From Methanobacterium sp. ERen5 (GTDB lineage Archaea; Methanobacteriota; Methanobacteria; Methanobacteriales; Methanobacteriaceae), in NCBI GenBank assembly GCA_024167805.1, contig CP099988.1:2665001-2729000 (forward strand): a stretch of 64,000 bases of DNA. The letters run 5' to 3'. The notes under the pieces are model-generated. The model made no database searches, was not told the origin of the DNA, and saw only the letters and a program-made list of their open reading frames with translations. The first letter of the stretch is position 1, and the number at the start of each line of letters is the position of its first letter. Position numbers and translations under genes: made by a program. Positions 49,617 to 57,781 of the stretch are shown one piece after another.

Positions 49617-50130
49617 TCAAAGAACCCCTTTATTTTAATTTATAGGTGTTTAACAATATAATTAAAGCGAATTATTACGTTGGTATCCAAGTAAATTCAC
49701 TCTACACTACTATATGTACCATATATTTATTAAGGTTTTTTATCAGTGATTTCTAAGATAAATAAAACCGTTAAGAAGTCTTAAAATCTATATACTAATC
49801 TACAATGTGTTATAAAGCCGAATTATAGATTATTTGAATATTAAATCTTCATAACTGTTGTAATATCTACTTATAACCTTAAATATTGTTCACTTTTGTA
49901 ATAGATTAAGAATTCTAAGACGCCAAAAAAATCGTAATTCCCCATGTAAAATTCTTAGAGTTTTACAGTCTCAATTTATTCAAAAAAAATAAAGGAAAAA
50001 AATTTTTTGATAGTTAACTAATTTCTTAGTGCGATTAATAGAATGGGAAGATACAAAAGATAGTATTTTATATCATAGTTATTTTAAAATACAATCATTA
50101 TTAACGAATTAGATTATGGAAGGGTACGTA
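49617..50130. other. Intergenic region
   Basis: No gene is visible. Near 49912-49975 a TCTAAGA/TCTTAGA inverted repeat about 50 bp apart could form a weak stem. It is otherwise A+T-rich, with the promoter of the PEP-synthase-like gene at the right end. Confidence 0.35.
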
Positions 50131-52821
50131 ATGGATAAAACAAATTATACAATGCTTCTTAACGAAGATAACTTACCAATAGAAAAGGTGGGTGGTAAAG
50201 CATTAAATCTGTCCAAATTATCATCAATTGGTTACAATGTCCCCATGGCATTTATTGTTTCAGTAGAAGCTTATGACTTTTTTATTAAAAAAGAATTAGA
50301 ATCTGAAATAGCTCAAATACTTAATTCTATCAATTATAATAATGAAAATTCAATTTACATAGGATCTAAGTTGATTAAGAACTTGATAAAATCTAAGGAC
50401 CTGCCAAAAAATCTTCTAAATGAAATTCAAGGCCAAATAGAAAACCTTCCAGAGGGATATTATGCTGTAAGATCCTCAGCATTAGCTGAAGACTTGGAGG
50501 ATGCAAGTTTTGCAGGACAGTTAGATAGTTTTCTATATGTGAGTAAAGAAAATATCCTTGAAAACCTTATAGAATGCTGGGCATCTTACTGGAATTATCA
50601 TGCCATCAAATACCGACACGACTCTTCAATAGGACATTTAGACACAGAGTTAGAAGCAGCTGGGATCGCTGTTCTTGTTCAGAAAATGGTAAATGCTGAT
50701 GTTAGTGGAGTTACATTTACGGCAGACCCAGTTTACGGTACCGACGATATTGTGATAGAATCTACCTACGGACTTGGTGAAGCCATTGCATCAGGAATAG
50801 TAACACCAGACACCTATGTTTTAGATAGAAATAGATACATAAAGAAGCAGACAATAAAAACGAAGAAACAAGGCTATTTTCTTTTGAATGGTAGAAATAC
50901 GTTGAAGGATATTGATGAAGTTGATAGAAAAAAATCAAGCCTCAACAATGAAATTCTTTTGGAATTAACAAAAATTGGAGTGGAACTAGAAAAATATTTT
51001 GGTGTGCCACAAGACATAGAATGGGCATTGGAAACTAATGAAACAAACCCAGATAATAAACATACCATCTACATACTTCAATCAAGACCTGTAACCACTC
51101 TCACAGCAAGTTCAGAGAAGGATGATATTTTATGGACCCGAGCATATGGAGATGAATATTGGGCAGATGCAACCACACCACTATTTTACGATGTCATGGG
51201 AAAAATGCTCACAGACTACGTCAACCATGAAGGTGCGAAGATAATGGGATATACCGATCTCACCGACACAAAATTATTAAAACTGCACAAATCACGAGTT
51301 TATTTCAACAGTTGGGTGTTAGAAAAAGCATTTTCATACTACCCCAAATTTGCACGATCTAAAGAACTTTTAAACTATTTTCCACTGAAGGATCAGCAAA
51401 GAATATCTGAATATCCCACCCTAATTCACAAAACATTGATTTCACAGTTATTAGTTGCTATTCGTGACCCTGATGGAATGATGCATAAAACAGATAAGGC
51501 CTATACTAAATGGGCCAAATCATTTATGGAAAAATGTGATTACTTTGATACAGTTGATTTAACAAGTTTAACTGATAACGAACTCCTATCCCTCTACAAA
51601 GACATAGAAACCTCTGGGATCAAACACTACCAACTGATACGGTACGGTATGGTTTCCCATTCTATTGCAACCAATTTGATGATCAAAAATTGGCTGGTTA
51701 AATGGTTGGATGATACCAATGGAACCTACTATGCAGCCCTAATTTCAGGATTGAAGAACAACAAAACAGTTGAAATGAACATAAGGTTTTCTGATCTGGC
51801 CAAAATTTTAAGGAAAGACAACTATTTAGTGTCGAAAATTGATTTAAAAAATGATTTAAACAGTTTAACTGAAGCAGAAATTAATGAGATCATAGCATAC
51901 AATCCTGATTTCAAAAACAGCTTTGATCTATTTATAAAAGATTATGGGCACAGATCCAACACCCGCGAAATTTTCTACCCCCGCTGGAAGGAAGATAAAG
52001 CATACGTGTTGGATGTGATCAAATTATTATCCACATCAGAACTCAATTTACGAAGAAAAGAAGAAGAAAGCAGAGAAAATAGGGTACAAACAGAAAAACT
52101 GGTAATTAAACGAATTAAAAACCAACAATTCGGATTTTTTAAATCTAAAATATTTATTAAAGTGCTTAAATTAGCCCAAACCTATCTAACATTCAGGGAA
52201 AATCAGAGGTTTTATTTAGATCACATCCTATTTCGTCAGAGGTTGATGTTACTTGAAATGGGAAACCGCTTAGCCGAAAGAAATATTTTAAATGAAACAA
52301 ACGACGTATTTTTCCTCTATGAAACAGAAATAATAAACAATTTCCAGTCTGATGAGTCAGGACAATCACTACTAAATGGCTCTGAATTGATGGACAAAAT
52401 ATCAGAACGTAAAAAGGAATTTTATAGATATAAATCAATTTTACCACCTAAATTCCTTAAAAATGGTATTGAATTTGATGATACTGTAATGGAGTATGAT
52501 GAAAATGCAGTTTACGGTGCGGCTGCAAGTCCAGGAATATTTAAGGGTAAAGTTCGTGTTGTGGAATCTATCAGAGAACTATCGAAACTTGAAGATAATG
52601 AAATATTAATTGCAAGCAACACAGACCCGGCTTGGACAGCAGTATTTTCAAAAATTGGGGCGCTCATCACTGAAACCGGAGGAATATTATCCCATGGTGC
52701 AGTAATTTCACGTGAATACAGAATACCTGCTGTTACAGCTGTAAAGGGAGCAACTGAAATTTTCAAAACTGGTGAAGAAGTTGTTGTGGATGGTAACGAA
52801 GGCGTGGTTTATAAGAATTAA
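50131..52821 (+). CDS. PEP synthase-like phosphotransferase (rifampicin-phosphotransferase architecture)
   Basis: This 896-residue protein has an N-terminal PPDK/PEP-synthase ATP-grasp domain (KVGGKALNLSKLSSIGYNVP, YYAVRSSALAEDLEDASFAG, GVTFTADP, IESTYGLGEAIASG, IEWALE, LQSRPVTTL) and a C-terminal phospho-His swivel domain (ITETGGILSHGAVISREYRI). The PEP/pyruvate TIM barrel of true PEP synthase is absent. This is the arrangement of rifampicin phosphotransferase and of bacterial gene pairs acting on polyketide or lipid substrates. The middle (about 340-780) binds the unknown acceptor. ATG 50131 follows GGAAGGG. The next gene begins 14 bp after the stop. Confidence 0.8.
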   Translation: MDKTNYTMLLNEDNLPIEKVGGKALNLSKLSSIGYNVPMAFIVSVEAYDFFIKKELESEIAQILNSINYNNENSIYIGSKLIKNLIKSKDLPKNLLNEIQGQIENLPEGYYAVRSSALAEDLEDASFAGQLDSFLYVSKENILENLIECWASYWNYHAIKYRHDSSIGHLDTELEAAGIAVLVQKMVNADVSGVTFTADPVYGTDDIVIESTYGLGEAIASGIVTPDTYVLDRNRYIKKQTIKTKKQGYFLLNGRNTLKDIDEVDRKKSSLNNEILLELTKIGVELEKYFGVPQDIEWALETNETNPDNKHTIYILQSRPVTTLTASSEKDDILWTRAYGDEYWADATTPLFYDVMGKMLTDYVNHEGAKIMGYTDLTDTKLLKLHKSRVYFNSWVLEKAFSYYPKFARSKELLNYFPLKDQQRISEYPTLIHKTLISQLLVAIRDPDGMMHKTDKAYTKWAKSFMEKCDYFDTVDLTSLTDNELLSLYKDIETSGIKHYQLIRYGMVSHSIATNLMIKNWLVKWLDDTNGTYYAALISGLKNNKTVEMNIRFSDLAKILRKDNYLVSKIDLKNDLNSLTEAEINEIIAYNPDFKNSFDLFIKDYGHRSNTREIFYPRWKEDKAYVLDVIKLLSTSELNLRRKEEESRENRVQTEKLVIKRIKNQQFGFFKSKIFIKVLKLAQTYLTFRENQRFYLDHILFRQRLMLLEMGNRLAERNILNETNDVFFLYETEIINNFQSDESGQSLLNGSELMDKISERKKEFYRYKSILPPKFLKNGIEFDDTVMEYDENAVYGAAASPGIFKGKVRVVESIRELSKLEDNEILIASNTDPAWTAVFSKIGALITETGGILSHGAVISREYRIPAVTAVKGATEIFKTGEEVVVDGNEGVVYKN

Positions 52822-52835
52822 CAGGAGTTGGTTTA

Positions 52836-53714
52836 ATGGATTTAGAGTCTTTAAAGAAGCATGAAGAATGGAATGAAAGTTACTACTTCAATTTTCATGA
52901 TAAAACTAATGATCTGACTGCATTTATGAGGATAGGAAACAAGGTAAACAAAAATGAGAAATCAATGTTTTTCTTTGTCATGTCGCCAAAACTGGTTGCT
53001 GGTATAAAGTTAGAAACACCTTGTGATGATGATCCACTAAGCATAGCTGGATTAAAATATAAAGAGCTAGAAAACGGAATATGGGAACTTAAATACAATG
53101 GTTCAATCTTTGATCCTCTTTCTAAGGTTCCTAAAGAATTTAAGATTAAAATGGATGTTAAATGGGAAGCATTAAATCCTGTGATGGATTATGTTAACTG
53201 TGTCGATGAAAAACAGGCTGAACTGTCATCAAATGTTGCAAGTGAACATTATGAACAGTTCGGTAGGGCCTCAGGGAATATTAGCATTGATGCAGATTCC
53301 TATGATATCGAAGCTTTAGGTGAAAGGGATCTGAGTCTAGGTGTAAGAGCCTGGGAATCACCTAAGATGTGGATGTGGATCAATTCAGAGTTTTCAAATG
53401 AGGAAGCATTTAACATAACCAAACTTTCTGTGGAAGAGGGAGATATAGATGCAGGTTATTTCTATTTAGATTCTGTTAATGAACCTTTAATAAAATCTGA
53501 AATAGATTTGAAGTACAATGATGGACTGCCTTCAAATTTCAGTATGAAACTCTTTGATAAAAAAGGTTCCCAATACACTGTGACTGGTGATGTTTTAAGA
53601 TTTGGGATGATACCTGTTGATGAGAAAATGTTACTTATTGAAACCATTTCTAAATATAACTGGGAAAATAAGGAAGGTTACGGTGTGGCTGAATTTTTGA
53701 TTCGTAAACCATAA
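52836..53714 (+). CDS. CrtC/AttH-like (DUF7064-type) lipocalin-fold protein
   Basis: This is a 292-residue soluble protein. GRASGNISIDADSYDIEALG followed by ERDLSLGVRAWESPKMWMWI is the conserved centre of the DUF7064/7065 and hydroxyneurosporene-synthase-like group (Gly-x-Arg-Asp-x-Ser-x-Gly-Val-Arg). The N-terminal half is a first lipocalin-like barrel (YYFNFHDKTNDLTAFMRIGN). Such proteins bind or hydrate isoprenoid or steroid-like molecules. It is 14 bp after a PEP-synthase-like gene, a pairing also known in actinobacteria, so the two probably act on one hydrophobic substrate. Confidence 0.7.
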   Translation: MDLESLKKHEEWNESYYFNFHDKTNDLTAFMRIGNKVNKNEKSMFFFVMSPKLVAGIKLETPCDDDPLSIAGLKYKELENGIWELKYNGSIFDPLSKVPKEFKIKMDVKWEALNPVMDYVNCVDEKQAELSSNVASEHYEQFGRASGNISIDADSYDIEALGERDLSLGVRAWESPKMWMWINSEFSNEEAFNITKLSVEEGDIDAGYFYLDSVNEPLIKSEIDLKYNDGLPSNFSMKLFDKKGSQYTVTGDVLRFGMIPVDEKMLLIETISKYNWENKEGYGVAEFLIRKP

Positions 53715-53831
53715 ATAACTAGAATACAACAAAGATTCAAAAATATTAGAGAATTTTTGAATTTGATCTGTATTCTAGGAAACTTTTTTTATTTAAAAAA
53801 TAGAAAAATAGGAAAATTTAATCCCCTTTTC

Positions 53832-53846
53832 CGCACCAAAGGTGAC
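53832..53846. repeat. Left attachment-like repeat
   Basis: CGCACCAAAGGTGAC is a direct copy of the repeat at 57765-57781 apart from two missing bases in its centre. It is itself a dyad (CACC/GGTG), as tyrosine-recombinase core sites usually are. It is followed at 53851-53862 by ATGTCCCACTTA, the inverse of the motif at the other end. Confidence 0.5.
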
Positions 53847-54005
53847 GATCATGTCCCACTTATATTGCATTTTGACATACTTTTTAATATATTCGTATTA
53901 ATTATAATTGAATTTTGGACACTGATCTTTTTTTGATTTTATCTGGAATGTTGCATAATATAATGGAAAAAAGTAAAAAAAGAAATTAAACCTATTTTAA
54001 GGAGA

Positions 54006-54608
54006 TTATTCCTTCATATATAGGGATATACGTCTTCGAGTAACAGATAAAAAGAATAAGAAAAGTCCAACTCCCAATATTATAGATAATATCCAGTCTA
54101 ATGAGGTTAAAGCATTAGTATACCATGCATAAAATACAACTACTACTTGGAATGGTGTTAATAATAACCATGTGGTATAAAATCCAGGATTAGCTCCTTT
54201 ATTTTTTATTTGGAAACCAGCTAAATGCATAAAACTGTTCATTACAAAAAGTAGTACAACCCAACCCATACCTATCCATGGAGTAATAGCTACAGTTAAA
54301 CCACCAAGTATAGGCCATAGCCATGCCATCAGATTAAGTGCTAGTTGATATCCGGGGGTCATCGGAAAATCTTTTCGAGGAGGGTCAACCGTGAGGCCTG
54401 ATTTTGTATTAACCCATTCTCCAAAATCCCCTCTGATAACATATTCTTCAGTTTCATGAAGTAAATATAATGGGAATAATGCCCAATAAAGGAATGCAAG
54501 CCATGTAAAACTAGGATTAACAACTTTAATACATATCAAAAGTGTCAATACTATTGGACCTAAGAAAGCTCCAACAAACTGCAATATAGGATTATAATTT
54601 CGCTCCAT
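54006..54608 (-). CDS. HXXEE-domain membrane protein
   Basis: This is a 200-residue membrane protein with about five helices (VGAFLGPIVLTLLICIKVV, WLAFLYWALFPLYLL, LNLMAWLWPILGGLTVAI, WVVLLFVMNSFMHLAGFQI, WILSIILGVGLFLFF). The first loop carries LLHETEEY, the His-x-x-Glu-Glu motif that names the family; FMHLA adds a second His. The motif suggests a metal-dependent membrane hydrolase, but no activity is known. GAGGTGAT precedes the ATG. It lies inside the integrated element and is its likely cargo. Confidence 0.75.
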   Translation of the reverse strand: MERNYNPILQFVGAFLGPIVLTLLICIKVVNPSFTWLAFLYWALFPLYLLHETEEYVIRGDFGEWVNTKSGLTVDPPRKDFPMTPGYQLALNLMAWLWPILGGLTVAITPWIGMGWVVLLFVMNSFMHLAGFQIKNKGANPGFYTTWLLLTPFQVVVVFYAWYTNALTSLDWILSIILGVGLFLFFLSVTRRRISLYMKE

Positions 54609-54821
54609 TTTTTATCACCTCTTATTTAAACCAATCCTCAATCAATATTTAAGCCCCAAGCCACATAAAATATAATTAAGGAATAATTATTTATTACTAA
54701 AATTACAATTTTTGAGAACCATATAATTTGCTATTTAAAACTAACAGAAAAAATATATATCAACGTTTAACGTTTAGATAATACTATTTTGATCATAAAA
54801 TTTTTTTAGATTCCCTAATTA

Positions 54822-55839
54822 TTAATTCTTTTTATTATAATGATTATAAGCCTTCCAAATAACTAGTATAACAGCTATTATATCATATAATACAATAACA
54901 GCAAGCCAACCACCCATATACCAAATAATAACGGTTCTAATTAACCTTGTTTCTTTGTTTTTAAATTCGTCCTCACAGGTTTCCTGGATATATAGGGTTT
55001 CCGGGATATATAGTATATCAATTTTATCCATGTCTTTAGCATATTTTAAAGCTGTATCAGATAGACTTCCCACTTTTTTAGTTCTATGCAGTCCAGTGAT
55101 TATATTGGCCGTGTTAGTTTTACCATGGATGAACCACCCTTTAAAGTATTTATCGTGGCAACTCCAAGTTTATCACCAATACAATTAAAATTTAATACGT
55201 GCTTAGACTCAACTTCACCAATAATAAAACCAGCACTCGGAGTTCTCTCATACAAAGCCTGGTCAATAAAACTTAAAATATCTGGCCTTTTCAGAATTTC
55301 AAGCAACTCTTCCAGCTTCTTCTCTGTAAAAACCACTACTTCATCAACTTTTCAGATGGATCTATGGTCCTTTCTATAAAATCATCATCTAAAGGCGGTA
55401 AATGCATCCTATTTTCACTTATAAACACTCTAATTTCATTTAAAAAGTCTAATATTTCCTGTTTTTCTAGTTCTACCCTATTTTGAATTGTTTGAATTAG
55501 TGAACTGTCTCGTTTTTCATTTTTAACATCTAATCCATTTCTATTAGATAGTTTTCTTTGAAAATATTGTGGTTTGGAATCTTTAATTTCAATCCATTGA
55601 ACTAAATATGAACTTGCCTTTCGTTGCTCACATATCCAATATTCTGTCTCTTTAATTTCTTTAAAAAATAGGCCGAATCCATCTACCATTAAGAGTACAG
55701 GTTTTTGTTTAAAATAAGGGATTTCTGGTTTTTCTAGTTTCTCTGGAAGATTTTCTATTGGCTTTAACTTTTCCGATAAGTATTTATTTTCTACTACTAA
55801 AGTATTACTAGGAGGGGCATCCTGTACATTCCCTTCCAT
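54822..55839 (-). CDS. Element-encoded membrane-associated protein, two frameshifts
   Basis: Three adjoining frames make one protein of about 339 residues if one base is added near 55349-55352 (joining SEK to VDEVVVFTEKK) and one near 55118-55121 (joining SSMVK to TNTANIITGLHRTK). The first part is hydrophilic (LEKPEIPYFKQKPVLLMVDG, ELEKQEILDFLNEIRVFI); the middle has SKHVLNFNCIGDKLGV; the end has a membrane helix pair (WYMGGWLAVIVLYDIIAVIL). I do not recognise the family. It lies between the RHH/small-protein pair and the HXXEE gene and may be the element's main cargo or a transfer function. Confidence 0.55.
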
Positions 55840-55875
55840 TCTCTCTTTTGAAATATTAAAACCTCCTTGAAGTTT

Positions 55876-56007
55876 TTATTTTTCCTCCTCACATAATCCT
55901 TCGAGCTCTAATAATTTCTTAATTTTTTTCATGGGCAATTTTGGTTCCTTTTTGTTCTTATAATCATGATAAACTTCTTTTATTACTTTATCGTATTTTT
56001 CTAACAT
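55876..56007 (-). CDS. Small element-encoded protein (43 aa)
   Basis: It reads MLEKYDKVIKEVYHDYKNKK, EPKLPMKKIKKLLELEGLCE, EEK: a charged helical protein. Its ATG overlaps the end of the RHH gene by 7 bp, with GGAG upstream (GAAAGGAGAA). The coupled small pair recalls toxin-antitoxin or plasmid-partition operons, but no toxin fold is recognisable in 43 residues. Confidence 0.5.
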   Translation of the reverse strand: MLEKYDKVIKEVYHDYKNKKEPKLPMKKIKKLLELEGLCEEEK

Positions 56008-56147
56008 GATTTTTTTCTCCTTTCCAATTCCATTTTTATGGCTATCCTAACAAATTGACTTAGATTATCCGATTCACCATTCCATATTATTTTTTGAACC
56101 TTTTGCAAATCATCTAAGTCCAAAGATACTGTTTTTGCAACGAACAT
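56001..56147 (-). CDS. Ribbon-helix-helix DNA-binding protein
   Basis: This 48-residue protein has the RHH pattern: strand FVAKTVSLDLDDLQKVQKII, then GESDNLSQFVRIAIKMELER (turn and second helix). Such proteins bind DNA as dimers and repress their own operon or handle plasmid copy and transfer. GAGGTGAT precedes the ATG. An 8-bp inverted repeat lies 16 bp upstream (56163-56185), the expected place for its operator. Confidence 0.65.
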   Translation of the reverse strand: MFVAKTVSLDLDDLQKVQKIIWNGESDNLSQFVRIAIKMELERRKKSC

Positions 56148-56162
56148 ATCGATCACCTCATA

Positions 56163-56185
56163 ATACTAATTCTATCTATTAGTAT
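56163..56185. promoter_or_regulatory. Inverted repeat operator of the RHH operon
   Basis: ATACTAAT (56163-56170) and ATTAGTAT (56178-56185) form a perfect 8-bp inverted repeat with a 7-bp spacer. On the minus strand a TATA box (AAATATAAG) lies about 10 bp upstream, so the repeat covers the transcription start. Probably bound by the RHH protein. The rest of 56186-56455 shows nothing else. Confidence 0.55.
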
Positions 56186-56455
56186 GATTAATCTTATATT
56201 TATTATTATTCAAAAATAGAACGAACTGTAAATTGGTTATAAAAGTTGTATGATGCAAGATTTTAATGTAAGAAACAATACTAAGAAAATCATAAAAGAA
56301 TCTTAAGACAAATATTAACTAAAATTTCCATTGTTTATAAAACAAATAAATCAAAAACTTCTTAATTCAAATAGATACAAAATAGAAAAAATTATACATG
56401 GAAATAGAAATTAATAGAAATCAAATATGGTTGTTGCAGCAAATGTTTTGTTAAA

Positions 56456-57663
56456 TCAAATTCCTTTTTGAACTTCTTTTACGAGATTTTTTTCAACAAT
56501 TAGATCATCTAATAGTTTATCTCTCTCTTTGTTGTTTGTAATCATCTCTTGAATTTGTTTTTCCATTGAATCTATTTTTCTGCCTTGGCCATAGAATCCT
56601 TTTGATTTTTATCTTTTAATTCTTGAAATTCTGGACTATCCATTGTTTTTACTTCAATTTCTTCCATACTAAGATCTTTTACTATTTTAAAGTAATCATT
56701 TTTAATAATAGTGGGATCTGGTTTAAAATAAGCGTTAGTAGTCCTGTTTTTAACTGCATGTCCTAACATAGCATCAATAGACCATTGTTTGATGTCTTTA
56801 TTGATTAATGTAGAAGCAAAATATTTACGCAATGAGTGTGAGTGAAATTTGACAGATCTATTGACATGACCAAAACCACATTTATTATTTATTCTATTGA
56901 AATATTTTCCAAATGCATTATCTGTGATAGGTTTCTCTTTATTTTTGATAGTATTAGGGAATAGATAATCATCTGGAGTTTGTGGAGGATATTTTTCTAG
57001 GTAGTAAAATATTGCATTTACAGCTTCTGGAGTTGCAAATGTAGTGTATGGTAATGTAATTTTGACTCTAACTATTTTAAATGTGGGAATAACCAGTTTA
57101 TTTTCCAGTTTTTTTCTAATTTGAGGTATATCTAATGGTAACTTTAAAGGACTTCTAAAATATTCAGTTAATGAGTCTAAGAAATCTTGAACTTTAAGGC
57201 TTCTAATTTCAGCACTACCCATGCCTGAAGAGGCCATTAAAGAATTATTGCTTTATATTTAGGATTACAATAAGATAATGCTTCTTTTATTTCTTCCTTG
57301 CTAGGAATATCTTCAATTGTTTCATGAGTTTTTTTAGTTTTATTTGGCCTAGGCTTTGGTAATTGGATATCATGCCAAGAATAGAAATTTCTGATGGAAG
57401 TTATTGATGTCTTTTAGAATAACCTTGTTCATTTAAAAAAGTTCAAAATCCTTAAGATGTTCCTTAAGCATTGTTTTACGCAGTGGAATTCTTTTTTCTT
57501 CCTCATGTTCTGCTTCATCAAGTAATTGCATAGGTGTCATACCCGTGACATTACAAAATTTTATCATATGGTAAGTATAAAGCTCAATTGTCCTTGGTCT
57601 TAATTGTTTTTCCTCTAAATAATCCTCAAAGACAGAATCTTCTTGAATATCTTTAATGTCCAT
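56456..57663 (-). CDS. Tyrosine recombinase/integrase, four frameshifts
   Basis: Joined across breaks this is an integrase of about 400 residues. The N-terminal SAM-like domain reads DYLEEKQLRPRTIELYTYHM, then SITSIRNFYSWHDIQLPKPR, KTHETIEDIPSKEEIKEALS. The catalytic domain has GMGSAEIRSLKV (first Arg), HSHSLRKYFAS (His-x-x-Arg), MLGHAVKNRTTNAYF (Gly-His and Tyr). The tail (SMEKQIQEMITNNKERDKLL) is coiled coil. Breaks lie at an A6 run (57435-57440), near 57412, near 57238 and at a T5 run (56576-56580). All active-site residues survive, so base-call error is as likely as decay. It should drive excision at the flanking repeats. Confidence 0.75.
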
Positions 57664-57678
57664 AAAATAAGATTATTA

Positions 57679-57700
57679 GAGAAAGTATATTAACTTTCTC
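57679..57700. promoter_or_regulatory. Inverted repeat upstream of the integrase
   Basis: GAGAAAG (57679-57685) and CTTTCTC (57694-57700) form a 7-bp dyad around TATATTAA, 16 bp before the integrase ATG. The central TATATTAA could be part of the promoter, so the dyad may be an operator. As a foldback it could also end transcripts entering from nifS. Confidence 0.35.
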
Positions 57701-57704
57701 AGAC

Positions 57705-57781
57705 TAAGTGGGACATTTTTGTACCGCTTTCAAAATTTAGAATGTGCCATTTACGTACCACTAGCGCACCATAAAGGTGAC
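57705..57781. repeat. Right attachment-like repeat with inner arm sites
   Basis: CGCACCATAAAGGTGAC (57765-57781) is the direct partner of the left repeat. Inside it lie TAAGTGGGACAT (57705-57716, the inverse of 53851-53862) and related copies, GGGACATTTTTGTACC (57710-57725) and GTGCCATTTACGTACC, which look like degenerate recombinase-binding arms. The segment overlaps the last codons of nifS. Confidence 0.45.

Larger units (their letters stand above)
53832..57781. mobile_element. Integrated element at the 3' end of nifS
   Basis: This 3.95-kb unit is bounded by direct repeats, CGCACC-AAA-GGTGAC on the left and CGCACC-ATAAA-GGTGAC on the right. It contains a tyrosine recombinase, an RHH protein, a 43-residue protein, a large broken membrane-associated gene and an HXXEE membrane protein, all on the minus strand. 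Just inside each repeat sits an inverted copy of TAAGTGGGACAT. The right repeat is inside the last codons of nifS; the left repeat reads, on the minus strand, like a second nifS end (SPLVRKRG). The pattern is that of site-specific integration into a gene 3' end. Confidence 0.6.

Noticed and set aside
55876..56147. Definite toxin-antitoxin pair in the element
   Set aside because: The RHH protein fits an antitoxin, but the 43-residue partner has no recognisable toxin fold, so the label would be a guess.
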